Below, in pieces: positions 33,770 through 43,251 of a stretch of DNA of 64,000 bases (the first letter of the stretch is position 1; every line of letters starts with the position of its first letter). The notes under the pieces are model-generated. The model was given only the letters and a program-made list of their open reading frames with translations. It was not told the origin of the DNA and searched no databases. Source of the DNA: JANWXR01 sp964608265 (lineage in GTDB: Bacteria; Chloroflexota; Anaerolineae; Anaerolineales; UBA6663); the NCBI GenBank assembly GCA_964608265.1, contig CAZSNP010000001.1, forward strand, positions 62,001 through 126,000, in the 5' to 3' direction. Made by a program: the position numbers and the translations under genes.

Positions 33770-35044
33770 GTGTTCGACAAAACACTACAGTGGATGCGCG
33801 AGCAACTGCGATGGCTGGTGCCCGGGATGGGCGTCAAGCGCTGGATGCTGTTGATGTTGCTCGGCACGACGTTCGTGGGGTTGGCGGCGGCCTACGGCCT
33901 GCTTCAACTCTTTCGCGATACGCCGGCGCCGGCCTCGCCCGGCCTGTTGGGCAGCCTCGCCATCGGCGCGGGCGGGCTGGCCCTGACGCTGCTGGCCATC
34001 GCGCGGATGAACCGCGCCGTGCTCGAACCGTTTCTGCGTCCGGGGCAAAGCATCGCGGAGGTGGTCGGGCAGCACCGGCGGCGCGAACGAGGCCCGAAGG
34101 TCGTGGCCATCGGCGGCGGCACCGGGCTGGCGACGTTGCTGCGCGGTCTGAAGGTGTACACCCATAACCTCACCGCCATCGTCACGGTGGCGGATGATGG
34201 CGGCTCGTCGGGCCGGCTGCGCGAGACGCTGGGTGTGTTGCCGCCGGGCGACTTCCGCAACTGCATCGCCGCCCTGGCCGACGATGAAGCCCTGACGACG
34301 CAGCTGTTTCAGTACCGCTTCGGCGGCGCGGCCGATGTCGGCGGGCACGCCTTCGGCAACCTCTTCATCACCGCCATGGCCGAGGTCGCCGGCAGCTTCG
34401 AGAGCGGCCTGCTTGAGTCGAGCAAGGTGTTGAACATTCGCGGGCGCGTCGTCCCCTCCACGCTCAGCGATGTGACGTTGATGGGTGAGCTGGCCGGCGA
34501 GGGGTCGGGGTTGAACGTGGTGGCCGGTGAGTCCGCCATCACCAGGGTGCCCGGCGCCATCCGGCGCGTGTACCTGCGGCCCGAGGATGCGCCGGCCTAT
34601 CCGGGCGCCATCCGTGCTCTGCTCGAGGCAGACTTGATCGTGCTCGGGCCGGGCAGCCTGTACACCAGCCTGTTGCCCAATCTGCTGGTGAGTGATCTGG
34701 CGGCGGCGATCCGCGCCAGCGCGGCGCTCAGGGTGTATGTGTGCAACACCGCCACCCAACCGGGCGAGACCGAGGGCTACTCGGTGCTCGATCATGTGCA
34801 GGCCATTGAGCGGCACACCGAGCCGGGATTGTTCCCCGTCGTGCTGGCGAACACGGCGCAGCGCGGCACGCTCTTGCCCACGCTCACCTGGGTGAGCGCC
34901 GATGCGCCCGTGAACGGGGCGCGCCACCTGGCCGGCGCGGATTTGATTGACGACGAGCGCCCATGGCGGCACGACTCGCACAAGTTGGCTCTGGCGCTCA
35001 TGAGCTTGTTAGACACTACGCAACCCGCGATCCGCCGTTCGTAA
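33770..35044 (+). CDS. yvcK: YvcK/CofD-like gluconeogenesis factor
   Basis: A 424-residue protein. Two membrane segments occupy about residues 23-45 and 58-78, an addition to the soluble B. subtilis YvcK. The YvcK core then begins with VVAIGGGTGLATLLRGLK (about 111-128), TVADDGGSSGRLRETLGVLPPGD and NTATQPGETEGY. YvcK proteins bind UDP-sugars and are needed for growth on gluconeogenic carbon and for normal cell shape. The start is a GTG at 33770. An ATG 8 codons later is possible. gapA and pgk follow at once and pckA and mdh are in the same window, consistent with a gluconeogenic role. Confidence 0.9.
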   Translation: MFDKTLQWMREQLRWLVPGMGVKRWMLLMLLGTTFVGLAAAYGLLQLFRDTPAPASPGLLGSLAIGAGGLALTLLAIARMNRAVLEPFLRPGQSIAEVVGQHRRRERGPKVVAIGGGTGLATLLRGLKVYTHNLTAIVTVADDGGSSGRLRETLGVLPPGDFRNCIAALADDEALTTQLFQYRFGGAADVGGHAFGNLFITAMAEVAGSFESGLLESSKVLNIRGRVVPSTLSDVTLMGELAGEGSGLNVVAGESAITRVPGAIRRVYLRPEDAPAYPGAIRALLEADLIVLGPGSLYTSLLPNLLVSDLAAAIRASAALRVYVCNTATQPGETEGYSVLDHVQAIERHTEPGLFPVVLANTAQRGTLLPTLTWVSADAPVNGARHLAGADLIDDERPWRHDSHKLALALMSLLDTTQPAIRRS

Positions 35045-35097
35045 TCCGGACTGCGTCTCGCGAAATCCATCCCGTCCTCACTTCAAAGGAGCTTCAC

Positions 35098-36108
35098 ATG
35101 ACTGTCAAAATCGGCATCAACGGCTTTGGCCGCATCGGACGATTGGTGTACCGCACCATCAAAGCGCGCCAGGCCGACAAGATCGAAGTCGTCGCCGTCA
35201 ACGATCTGTTCGACCCGGCGACCAACGCGCATCTGCTGAAGTACGACTCGACCTACGGCGCTTTCCCCGGCACGGTCGAGGTGAAGGACGGGGCGATTGT
35301 GGTGGATGGCAGGCCCGTCAAGGTCACCGCCGAGAAGGACCTCAACGCCATCCGGTGGGCGGAAATGGGCGTTGATATCGTCATCGAGTCCACCGGTCTG
35401 TTCACCGACGCCACCAAATCCGTCGGCCACATCAGCAGCGGCGGCGCGAAGAAGGTCATCATCTCGGCCCCGGCCAAGAACGAAGACCTGACCATCGTGC
35501 TCGGCGTGAACAACGACAAGTACGATCCGGCCAAACACCACGTCATCTCGAACGCCTCGTGCACGACCAACGGTCTGGCCCCGGTGGCCAAGGTCCTCAA
35601 CGATGCCTTCGGCATTGACAAGGGCCTGCTCACCACCGTGCACGCCTATACCAATTCGCAGAGGCTGCAAGACGTGGGCGCGAAAGACCTGCGCGATGCG
35701 CGCGCGGCGGCCGAGAACATCGTGCCGTCGGAGACGGGCGCGGCCAAGGCCGTCGGCCTCGTCATCCCCGAACTGAAGGGCAAGTTCGGCGGCATGGCCT
35801 TCCGGGTGCCGACCGCCACGGTGTCGGTGGTGGATTTCACCGCCATCCTCGGCAAGGAAGCGAGCAAGGATGACATCCGCAATGCCATGCTCGAATATGC
35901 CAGCGGCTCGATGAGGGGCATCCTCGGTGTGAGCGACGAACCGCTCGTCTCCAGCGACCTGAGGGGCACCACGCTGTCGTCGGTGTACTCGTCGCTGGAC
36001 ACGCTCGTGCTCGGCAACATGGTCAAGGTCGTGGCCTGGTACGACAACGAGTGGGGCTACGCCTGCCGCCTGGCCGATGTGACGGCGATGGTAGCCTCGA
36101 AGCTCTAG
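35098..36108 (+). CDS. gapA: Glyceraldehyde-3-phosphate dehydrogenase, type I
   Basis: A 336-residue GAPDH. The N-terminal Rossmann GINGFGRIGRLVYR is at residues 6-19. The catalytic cysteine is in SNASCTTNGLAPVAKVL (about residue 155), with HAYTNSQRLQD downstream. The C-terminal WYDNEWGYACRL is the family hallmark. An AAGGAG Shine-Dalgarno lies 7 nt before the ATG at 35098. The coenzyme loop NDLFDP favours NAD. It lies between yvcK and pgk. The enzyme acts in both glycolysis and gluconeogenesis. Confidence 0.97.
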   Translation: MTVKIGINGFGRIGRLVYRTIKARQADKIEVVAVNDLFDPATNAHLLKYDSTYGAFPGTVEVKDGAIVVDGRPVKVTAEKDLNAIRWAEMGVDIVIESTGLFTDATKSVGHISSGGAKKVIISAPAKNEDLTIVLGVNNDKYDPAKHHVISNASCTTNGLAPVAKVLNDAFGIDKGLLTTVHAYTNSQRLQDVGAKDLRDARAAAENIVPSETGAAKAVGLVIPELKGKFGGMAFRVPTATVSVVDFTAILGKEASKDDIRNAMLEYASGSMRGILGVSDEPLVSSDLRGTTLSSVYSSLDTLVLGNMVKVVAWYDNEWGYACRLADVTAMVASKL

Positions 36109-36128
36109 TCGAGTAGTCAGCTGGCCTG

Positions 36129-36161
36129 GTAGTCGCGGGGCCGACAGGGCCGCGCGACTAC
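36129..36161. promoter_or_regulatory. Hairpin in the gapA-pgk spacer
   Basis: GTAGTCGCG (36129-36137) pairs with CGCGACTAC (36153-36161) around a GC-rich loop. It lies in the 83-bp spacer and could attenuate read-through from gapA or stabilise processed mRNA. Confidence 0.4.
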
Positions 36162-36191
36162 GCGCCGGCCCGACCACCAGACTGCGCGACG

Positions 36192-37385
36192 ATGAACAAG
36201 AAGACAATCCGCGATATTGACTTCAAAAAGAAGCGCGTGCTGGTGCGGGTGGATTTCAACGTTCCCCTGAAGGATGGCGGCGCGGGGAACCCGCGCACGG
36301 TAACGGACGACACCCGCATCCGCGCCTCGCTGCCGACGATTCAGTACCTGCTCGAACGCAGCGCCGGCGTGCTGCTGTGTTCGCACCTCGGGCGGCCCAA
36401 GGGCGGGCCGGAGCCGAAATACTCGCTCGCGCCGGCGGCGGCCCGCCTCGGTGAACTGCTCGGCAAGCCGGTGAAGCTGGTGCCCGATTGCGTCGGCCCG
36501 GCCGCCGAAGAGGCCGCCGCGGCCATGTTCCCCGGCGATGTCGTGCTGCTCGAAAACGTCCGCTTCCATCCCGAAGAAGAGAAGAACGATCCGACCTTCG
36601 CGCAGAAGCTCTCGGTGCTGGCCGATATCTACGTCAACGATGCCTTCGGCTCGGCGCACCGCGCGCACGCCTCCACCGAGGGCGTGGCTCGCCATCTGCC
36701 CGCCGTAGCCGGCTTCCTGCTCGAGAAAGAAATCGAGTACCTCGGGCGGGCGGTCAGCAATCCCCCGCACCCGTACGTCGCCATCCTCGGCGGCGCGAAG
36801 ATCAGCGACAAAATCCTCGTCATCGAGAACCTGCTGGCCAAGGCCGACAAAGTGCTGATCGGCGGCGGCATGGCTAACACGTTCTTCAAGGCGCAGGGCC
36901 TGGAGATGGGCGACTCGCTCGTCGAGGAGACCAGCCTCGACACTGCGAAGGCGGTGCTGGCGAAGGCGGGCGGCAAGCTGATGTTGCCGGTGGATGCCGT
37001 GATCGCCGACAGGTTCGAGGCCGAGGCGCAGTCGAAGACGATTGCGGTCAAAGACGGCGTGCCCGCCGGCTGGCGCCTGCTCGACATCGGGCCGGAGACG
37101 GTGCAGGCGTACACGGCGGAGCTGAAGGGCGCGGCGCTGGTGGTGTGGAACGGGCCGATGGGCGTGTTCGAATTCGCCCGGTTCGCCGCCGGCACCAACG
37201 GCGTGGCCAGGGCGGTGGCCGAGTGCGGGGCGACGACCGTCGTCGGCGGCGGCGACTCGGTTGCCGCCATCGAGCAGACCGGCCTCGCGGAGAAGATCAC
37301 CCACATCTCCACCGGCGGCGGCGCCAGCCTGGAGATGCTCGAGGGCAAGGTGCTGCCCGGCCTCGCCGCGCTCAACGACAAATAA
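36192..37385 (+). CDS. pgk: Phosphoglycerate kinase
   Basis: A 397-residue enzyme of typical length transferring phosphate between 1,3-bisphosphoglycerate and ADP. Conserved features are KRVLVRVDFNVPL (residues 15-27), CSHLGRPKGGPEPKYSLAP, LLENVRFHPEEEKNDP, and LGGAKISDKILVIENLLAKAD. The C-terminal nucleotide loop is GGGDSVAAIEQTG, followed by HISTGGGASLEMLEG. It is downstream of gapA. A MITE-like repeat follows it, after which the Ser/Thr kinase gene begins. Confidence 0.97.
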   Translation: MNKKTIRDIDFKKKRVLVRVDFNVPLKDGGAGNPRTVTDDTRIRASLPTIQYLLERSAGVLLCSHLGRPKGGPEPKYSLAPAAARLGELLGKPVKLVPDCVGPAAEEAAAAMFPGDVVLLENVRFHPEEEKNDPTFAQKLSVLADIYVNDAFGSAHRAHASTEGVARHLPAVAGFLLEKEIEYLGRAVSNPPHPYVAILGGAKISDKILVIENLLAKADKVLIGGGMANTFFKAQGLEMGDSLVEETSLDTAKAVLAKAGGKLMLPVDAVIADRFEAEAQSKTIAVKDGVPAGWRLLDIGPETVQAYTAELKGAALVVWNGPMGVFEFARFAAGTNGVARAVAECGATTVVGGGDSVAAIEQTGLAEKITHISTGGGASLEMLEGKVLPGLAALNDK

Positions 37386-37496
37386 TCATCCGCCGCAGCG
37401 GGCGCGGAGCACGACACGGCCCGTTTTGCGCGCGCTCGCCGGGGTGGATGGCGCGACTCCCCGCAAACACGGGGCGTGTGCAAAGTCGCCGAGTCC

Positions 37497-37634
37497 GCCC
37501 TCATCCCCCGGCCCCTTCTTCCGCTGGGAGAAGGGGAGCCGGCCCTGACAATTGGGAGTGGCGTTCCACTGGTGCGATCCACTCCCTCTCCCAGCGGGAG
37601 AGGGCGACGATGCCAAGCATCGCGGGGTGAGGGC
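37497..37634. repeat. MITE-like element with GCCCTCA termini
   Basis: A 138-bp stretch starting GCCCTCATCCCCCGGCCCC and ending GGGGTGAGGGC, the near-complement of its start. Inside lie two further palindromes (CTCCCTCTCCCAGCGGGAGA). Copies of the same design occur at 50177-50310 and 50337-50470. The remaining parts of 37386-37756 show no gene or motif that I can support. Confidence 0.7.
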
Positions 37635-37756
37635 GAAATGTCGGCATCGTTTGGACTTTGCACACGCCCTGCCCGCAAACATTAACTCGCTTGCGCCGGT
37701 CATGTTTGTGGCGCATACTGGCGGCCGGATGTCATCTCTCACCGGAGCAGCACTGC

Positions 37757-39613
37757 ATGTCCCTCACCGTGGGTGAAGTGGTCGGGCCGTATCGCATCGT
37801 CGAGCAACTCGGGCAGGGCGGCATGGCCACCGTCTTCAAGGCCTATCACGCCGCGCTCGACCGCTACGTCGCCATCAAGGTCCTCCACCCCGCCTTCAAG
37901 GAGGACGCTACCTTCCTCGCCCGCTTTCAGCGCGAGGCCCGCGTGGTCGCCCGGCTCGAACATCCCAACATCGTGCCGGTGTACGACTTCGCCGAACACA
38001 ACGGCGCGCCGTATCTGGTGATGAAGTTCATCGAGGGCGAGACGCTCAAGGCCCGCCTCTCGCGCACGCCGTTGTCGTTGCGCGAGACGCAACGCATCGT
38101 CGAGGCCATCGGCTCGGGGCTGGATTACGCGCACCGGCAGGGCGTGCTGCATCGCGACATCAAATCTTCGAACGTGATGCTGGCGGCGGACGGCAACGTT
38201 TACCTCGCCGATTTCGGGCTGGCCCGCATTGCGCAAGCGGGCGAGAGCACCATTTCGCTCGATTCGATGATCGGCACGCCGCACTACATGAGCCCCGAGC
38301 AGGCCAAAGGCGCAAAGGACCTCGACGCCGGCACCGACATCTACTCACTCGGCGTGGTGCTGTATGAGCTCGTCGTCGGTCGCCTGCCGTACAGCGCCGA
38401 CACGCCCTTCGCCATCATCCACGATCACATCTACACCCCGCTGCCCGCGCCGCGCACCGTCAACCCCAACGTGCCGCAAGCCATCGAGGCGGTGTTGCAA
38501 AAATCACTGGCCAAGGAGCGCGGCGCGCGTTACAACGACGTGGCGCAGATGATGGCCGCCTTTCGCGAGGCGGTGACGGGGGTGGATACGGTGGTGGCGC
38601 TGGCCAGGCCGGTGCCGGTGGAACCGGCCGCGCACACCGCGCCCAGCGGCGCGACGATGCGGGCCTCCGCCGTCGAGCCGCTGCCGGATACCGGGGCGGC
38701 CACATCCGCGAAGCGCGGCTATCAATTCAAGTGGTGGCACGCGCTGGCCGGTGTGGTGGCGCTGGCGTTTTGCCTGATCCTTTCCATCGGGGTGATTCAG
38801 GGGATCAACCGGCAACGGCAGGCGACACAACAGGCGGCGGGGAGCACCACCACGCCGCAGACTACAAGCCTTCCGCCGACACAACCCGCGCCGCAACCCA
38901 CGCCGACGGCGGGGCCGACCGTCGCGCCGCCGCCGACTGCCTCCGCCGCCGACCCGCGCGCCCTCATCGCCGAGGCCGAGCCGTTGTTCGGCGACGGGCA
39001 GAAGGAGGCGGCCTTCGCCAAACTTGACGCCGCCATCGCCGCCGCACCGACCGTGCCGGATGTCTATCGCGCAGCGGGCGATCTGACCCTGCGCTTCGAC
39101 CGCGCGGTCGTGGCGCTGGAGAGATATTACCTGCCCGGCCTGGCGCTGGCCCCGGACTCGCGCGAGCCGCAGGTCATCGCTCTGCGCGAGCAGACTGCGC
39201 TGGCTTACTACATCGCCGCCGCCGATCAGGCGGCCGAGCGCTTCATTCTGGATTCGGCGCCGAAGCTGGCGGATGGCTCGGGCAGTCTGGCCTATCAGCG
39301 CTGGCGGTTGTTCTTCGGCGACGCCGAGACGGCGCGGGTCGAGATCGAGGCCGCGGTGCGCCCGAACGTGACGGCTGACGGCCCGCAGCTCGTCTACGGC
39401 GATTACTTTCTGCGAGTAGGCAGGCCGGGCGAGGCGAGCGGTCACTACGAAACGGCCAGGCGCAATCCGCCCAACCAGCGCCCGCCGATGGCGTGGGTGG
39501 TGCGCGAGGCCGATTGCCGTTTGAAACAAATCGCGACCCAGGGCGCAGAGGCCAGGCTGACGTCGTCGTGCGAACCTGTCGAGACGCTCGTACGAGCCGG
39601 CCCCGCACCGTAA
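37757..39613 (+). CDS. Membrane Ser/Thr protein kinase (PknB-like) with extracytoplasmic helical domain
   Basis: A 618-residue Hanks-type kinase. The kinase domain (about 11-270) has LGQGGMATVFKA, the ATP lysine AIKVLHPAF, HRDIKSSNVML (catalytic loop), DFGLARI, and the activation segment MIGTPHYMSPEQA. A basic linker precedes one membrane segment at about residues 323-345 (WHALAGVVALAFCLILSIGV). The outside part begins with a Thr/Pro-rich stretch and ends in a helical TPR-like region. There are no PASTA repeats. It lies between pgk and tpiA. In B. subtilis the kinase PrkC phosphorylates YvcK, so YvcK four genes upstream is an obvious candidate target. Confidence 0.92.
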   Translation: MSLTVGEVVGPYRIVEQLGQGGMATVFKAYHAALDRYVAIKVLHPAFKEDATFLARFQREARVVARLEHPNIVPVYDFAEHNGAPYLVMKFIEGETLKARLSRTPLSLRETQRIVEAIGSGLDYAHRQGVLHRDIKSSNVMLAADGNVYLADFGLARIAQAGESTISLDSMIGTPHYMSPEQAKGAKDLDAGTDIYSLGVVLYELVVGRLPYSADTPFAIIHDHIYTPLPAPRTVNPNVPQAIEAVLQKSLAKERGARYNDVAQMMAAFREAVTGVDTVVALARPVPVEPAAHTAPSGATMRASAVEPLPDTGAATSAKRGYQFKWWHALAGVVALAFCLILSIGVIQGINRQRQATQQAAGSTTTPQTTSLPPTQPAPQPTPTAGPTVAPPPTASAADPRALIAEAEPLFGDGQKEAAFAKLDAAIAAAPTVPDVYRAAGDLTLRFDRAVVALERYYLPGLALAPDSREPQVIALREQTALAYYIAAADQAAERFILDSAPKLADGSGSLAYQRWRLFFGDAETARVEIEAAVRPNVTADGPQLVYGDYFLRVGRPGEASGHYETARRNPPNQRPPMAWVVREADCRLKQIATQGAEARLTSSCEPVETLVRAGPAP

Positions 39614-39631
39614 TCAGTCCCGGAGACTCAC

Positions 39632-40390
39632 ATGCGCACCAAAATCATCGCCGGCAACTGGAAGATGAACAAGACCCCGGCGGAGGCGGCTGAGCTGACA
39701 CGGGCGTTGCTGCCGGAGATCCAAGCGGTGACCGGCGTCGAGCGCGTGCTGTGCCCGCCCTTCGTGTCGCTGGCCTCCGTCGCGCCGCTGCTCGCCGGCA
39801 CCGGCGTCGGCCTTGGTGCGCAAAACCTCCACTGGGAGAAGTCGGGCGCGTTCACGGGTGAAATCTCCGCACCGATGCTGGCGGGGCTGTGCCAGTACGT
39901 CATCATCGGCCACTCCGAACGGCGGCAATACTTTGGCGAGACGGATGAGGGCGTGAACAGGAAGGTCAAGGCCGCGCTCGCGCACGGGCTGACGCCGATT
40001 GTGTGCGTCGGCGAAAACCTGGCCGAGAACGAGGCCGGGCAGACGCAGGCCGTGGTGCACCGCCATGTGCGCGGCGCGTATGCCGGCCTGAGCGCCGACG
40101 ACGCCCTGAGGACGGTGATCGCTTATGAGCCGGTGTGGGCCATCGGCACGGGCAAAGCCGCCACGCCCGAGCAGGCCAACGCGGTGATGGGCGGCTTCAT
40201 CCGCGCGTTGCTCGCCGAACTGTATTCAACGGCGGTCGCCGACTTGCTCCGCCTGCAATACGGCGGCTCGGTGACGGCGGCCAACGCGCAGGCGCTGATG
40301 GCGCAGCCGCACATTGACGGCGCGCTCGTCGGCGGGGCCAGCCTCAAGCCGGCGGAGTTCGCGGCGATTGTAAAGGCGGCGAGCCGGTGA
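39632..40390 (+). CDS. tpiA: Triosephosphate isomerase
   Basis: A 252-residue TIM-barrel enzyme interconverting dihydroxyacetone phosphate and glyceraldehyde-3-phosphate. NWKMNKTPAEA carries the catalytic Lys near residue 11. GHSERRQYFGETDEGV gives the electrophilic His, and YEPVWAIGTGKAATPEQA gives the catalytic Glu and the flexible loop. LQYGGSVTAANA and GALVGGASL bind the phosphate. GGAG lies 7 nt before the ATG. It follows the Ser/Thr kinase with an 18-nt spacer and completes the gapA-pgk-tpiA set. Confidence 0.97.
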   Translation: MRTKIIAGNWKMNKTPAEAAELTRALLPEIQAVTGVERVLCPPFVSLASVAPLLAGTGVGLGAQNLHWEKSGAFTGEISAPMLAGLCQYVIIGHSERRQYFGETDEGVNRKVKAALAHGLTPIVCVGENLAENEAGQTQAVVHRHVRGAYAGLSADDALRTVIAYEPVWAIGTGKAATPEQANAVMGGFIRALLAELYSTAVADLLRLQYGGSVTAANAQALMAQPHIDGALVGGASLKPAEFAAIVKAASR

Positions 40391-40393
40391 TTC

Positions 40394-40422
40394 GTTATCG
40401 GTGATTGCCAATCACCAATAAC
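40394..40422. terminator. Hairpin after tpiA
   Basis: GTTATCGGTGATTG (40394-40407) pairs with CAATCACCAATAAC (40409-40422), one mismatch, minimal loop. It lies a few nt after the tpiA stop. Its words resemble the heptad array at 17871-17905. It may terminate or stabilise the glycolytic transcript. Confidence 0.5.
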
Positions 40423-40435
40423 CCTGTTGCTGTGA

Positions 40436-41194
40436 ATGCCCACCTTCGTTTCGTGGCTCTGGCTGGCCGTCATCTTTGTGCCGTTGATCGTGCTGGAGCG
40501 CTACATTCACCGGCATCTGCAGGGGCTGTGGTTGCTGCTCTTTCGTGACCCGGACATCGCCACAATCCTATACTCGGTCGCCATGCTGCCCGGCGTGGCG
40601 CTGCATGAGTTGAGCCATTGGATCGTCGCCACGCTGCTCGGCGTGCGCACGGGCCGCTTCAGCCTGCTGCCCGAGCGGCTGCCCGACGGCACCCTGCGCC
40701 TCGGCTTTGTCGAGACCGAGAAGACCGACCTGCTGCGGGAGGCCCTCATCGGGGCCGCGCCGCTGATGGCGGGTTGCGGCGTGGTCCTGGCCATCAGTTT
40801 TTGGCCGCTGCAGCTTGGGCCGGTCGGCGAGGCGCTGGCGGTGGGTGATGGGGCCGGCGCGGCACAGAACTTGCTTGCCAGCCTCACTGTGCGGGACGCC
40901 TGGCTGTGGCTGTACATGCTGTTCACCGTGAGCAACTCGATGTTACCCTCCGCCTCCGATCGTCGCGCCTGGCTGCCGATGCTGGCAGCCGCCGTCGTCC
41001 TGGCCGGGATACTGGTTTATTTTGGGTTCGGGGCCCTGGTTGTGAATGCAGTCAGTGGCCCGGTAGAATCAAGCGTGCGGGCGCTGGCGACCGCCTTCAC
41101 GGTGACCGTCGCGCTGAATATCGGGTGCGTCCCAATCCTATGGCTGGTTGAGCGGGGACTCTCGAAGCTGACCGGCTTGCGGGTGGAGTATTGA
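40436..41194 (+). CDS. Polytopic membrane protein with HELSH zinc-protease-like motif
   Basis: A 252-residue protein with about five membrane segments (about 4-22, 42-66, 107-125, 150-170, 182-205, 222-240). LHELSHWIVATLLG places HExxH at residues 57-61 within a membrane segment, as in site-2/M50 intramembrane proteases. The second metal-ligand motif (NPDG-type) is not evident, so enzymatic activity is unproven. The start is the first ATG after the tpiA hairpin. The next gene starts 4 nt after its stop, so the two may be co-translated. Confidence 0.65.
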   Translation: MPTFVSWLWLAVIFVPLIVLERYIHRHLQGLWLLLFRDPDIATILYSVAMLPGVALHELSHWIVATLLGVRTGRFSLLPERLPDGTLRLGFVETEKTDLLREALIGAAPLMAGCGVVLAISFWPLQLGPVGEALAVGDGAGAAQNLLASLTVRDAWLWLYMLFTVSNSMLPSASDRRAWLPMLAAAVVLAGILVYFGFGALVVNAVSGPVESSVRALATAFTVTVALNIGCVPILWLVERGLSKLTGLRVEY

Positions 41195-41198
41195 CTCT

Positions 41199-43238
41199 AT
41201 GACCCACAGCTTGACTCGTATCGCGCGGCTCGCCCTGATCCTGGCTTTGCTCGCCGGCGCCTGGCCGGTGCCCATCGCGCGCGCGGCCACCATCACCGTC
41301 AATGAGACCGCGGATGAATTGAACAGCGATAACGATTGTTCCCTGCGCGAAGCCGTGCGGGCGGCAAACCTGAACGCAGTCGTGGATGCCTGCCCGGCGG
41401 GTGAGCCGGCCAACACCGACACCATTCAACTGAGCGCCGCCACCTATACGCTTTCGATCACGGGGCCGGATGCGTCAAACGCGGCTTTGGCCGGGGACCT
41501 CGACATTATCGCAGCCGGGCCGGTCGTTATCGCCGGGGCAGGTGGCACGGTGATCGATGGGGGAGCGATTGACCGTGTGATTGATGTGATTTCGTCTGCT
41601 ACGCTCACACTGACTTCCCTGACCATTCGCAACGGTTTGGCCACGGCCGTTGATGGCGGCGGGATCCGCAACCTTGGCACGTTGACCCTCAGCGGCGTCG
41701 TTGTCGAGAACAACACCGCCACAGACCCCGGCGCGGGCGGGGGCGTCGCTTCTCAAGGCACGCTGGTGATCAGCGGCGGCTCGATATTGGGCAATACGGC
41801 ATTCGAGGGCGGCGGTGTGCAGGTCGGTGTCGGCACGGCCACGCTATCGAATTTGCTGGTGGCCGGAAACACGGGCAACAACCTCGGCGGCGGCCTGCAC
41901 AATGCGGGCGGCACGCTTTCGCTGACCAATGTCACCGTGCGCGGCAACAACAGCGGCGGTGACGGCGGTGGCCTGCAGGCCGATTCGACCACCACGTTAA
42001 CCAACGTCACGATCAGCGAGAACACGGCTTCGGGTCTGGGCAGCGGCGTCCGGGCGACGACGGCCATCAACGTCCGCAACAGCATCCTGGCCAACAACGC
42101 TGGCGGAGCAGACTGTAACGGGACGTTGCTGTCGGGCGGAAATCCAAACTTCGTTCAGACGACGGCGAACTGCAATGTGTTTGGCGGCGGCCTGGGCACC
42201 GGCCCGAATCCGCTGGGTGCGTTCAATGGCGCGCTGTATCCGCTGCCGACGGGGAGCGCGGCGATTGATGCGGGCAGCAACGGCGTGTGTCCGGCCACCG
42301 ATCAGGCCGGAACGACCCGCCCGCTCGACGGCAACGGCGACGCCACCGCGACCTGTGACCTCGGCGCGTACGAAGCCCCGGCCATCCCCGTCATCGCCAC
42401 CGCGACCCCCACTAACACGCCGGTTGGCCCCGGCCCGACGGCGACCAACACTCCCGTCCCGCCTGGCCCGACCGCGACGCCCACACCTGTGCCGCCGCAG
42501 CCGACCAACACACCCGGCCCGGCGCCGACCAATCCGCCGCCGCAGCCCACCTCACCGCCGCAGCCGACCGCGCCGCCCGGCAGCGGCTCCATCACCTACA
42601 TCGTGAAGCGCGGAGACACGCTGTTCTGGATTGCTGTGCGCTACAAGACGACGGTGGATGTGCTGGTGCGCGCCAACAACATCGCCCAGCCTGACCGGTT
42701 GGAGGTGGGCCAATCGCTCATCATCCCGGTTGACACGGCGACGACGTACATCGCCCGGGCCGGCGATACGTTGCAGGCTATCGCGGCGCGCTTCGGCACG
42801 ACGGTGGCCGCGTTGCAGGCGGCGAACGGCCTGGGGACGCGCACGTGGATTTACGTCGGACAGACCATCATCATCCCGGCTGGGGCGACCGCGCCGCAAC
42901 CCGCCCCATCCCCGGTGACGGGCGGCAGCTACATCGTGCAGCGCGGCGACACGCTGTTTCGGATTTCGCTCCGCTTCAACACGACCGTGCTGGCTCTGCA
43001 ACAGGCCAACGGTCTGACCTCGACACGGATCTACGCCGGGCAGCGGCTCGTCATCCCCGGCGCCGCGCCCGCGCCGGCGCCGGTCCCCGCGCCGAGCGGC
43101 AGAACGTACCTCGTGCAACGCGGCGATACGTTGTTCCGCATCGGGCTGCGCTACGGAGTCACGGTCGCAGCACTGCAGACGGCCAACGGTTTGCGCGGCA
43201 CGTTGATCTACGCCGGACAGACGCTGGTCATCCCGTAA
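41199..43238 (+). CDS. Secreted CSLREA beta-helix protein with four LysM domains
   Basis: A 679-residue exported protein. A signal peptide (cleaved near IARA-A, residue 29) is followed by the CSLREAVRAANLNA motif at about 48-61, typical of CSLREA-domain adhesin-like proteins. Imperfect parallel beta-helix repeats then rich in NNT/GGG follow (about 130-330). A 70-residue Pro/Thr linker leads to four LysM modules (about 465-510, 516-560, 575-620, 633-678), each like RGDTLFRI followed by Y-x-GQ-x-hydrophobic-IP. LysM binds peptidoglycan or chitin-like glycans, so the protein is likely surface-attached. SD-like GTGGAG lies upstream. Confidence 0.9.
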   Translation: MTHSLTRIARLALILALLAGAWPVPIARAATITVNETADELNSDNDCSLREAVRAANLNAVVDACPAGEPANTDTIQLSAATYTLSITGPDASNAALAGDLDIIAAGPVVIAGAGGTVIDGGAIDRVIDVISSATLTLTSLTIRNGLATAVDGGGIRNLGTLTLSGVVVENNTATDPGAGGGVASQGTLVISGGSILGNTAFEGGGVQVGVGTATLSNLLVAGNTGNNLGGGLHNAGGTLSLTNVTVRGNNSGGDGGGLQADSTTTLTNVTISENTASGLGSGVRATTAINVRNSILANNAGGADCNGTLLSGGNPNFVQTTANCNVFGGGLGTGPNPLGAFNGALYPLPTGSAAIDAGSNGVCPATDQAGTTRPLDGNGDATATCDLGAYEAPAIPVIATATPTNTPVGPGPTATNTPVPPGPTATPTPVPPQPTNTPGPAPTNPPPQPTSPPQPTAPPGSGSITYIVKRGDTLFWIAVRYKTTVDVLVRANNIAQPDRLEVGQSLIIPVDTATTYIARAGDTLQAIAARFGTTVAALQAANGLGTRTWIYVGQTIIIPAGATAPQPAPSPVTGGSYIVQRGDTLFRISLRFNTTVLALQQANGLTSTRIYAGQRLVIPGAAPAPAPVPAPSGRTYLVQRGDTLFRIGLRYGVTVAALQTANGLRGTLIYAGQTLVIP

Positions 43239-43251
43239 CACGGTTTAGCAA

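Noticed and set aside
37386..37756. A riboswitch or T-box in front of the Ser/Thr kinase
   Set aside because: The space is explained by a repeat element; no conserved ligand-binding core was seen.
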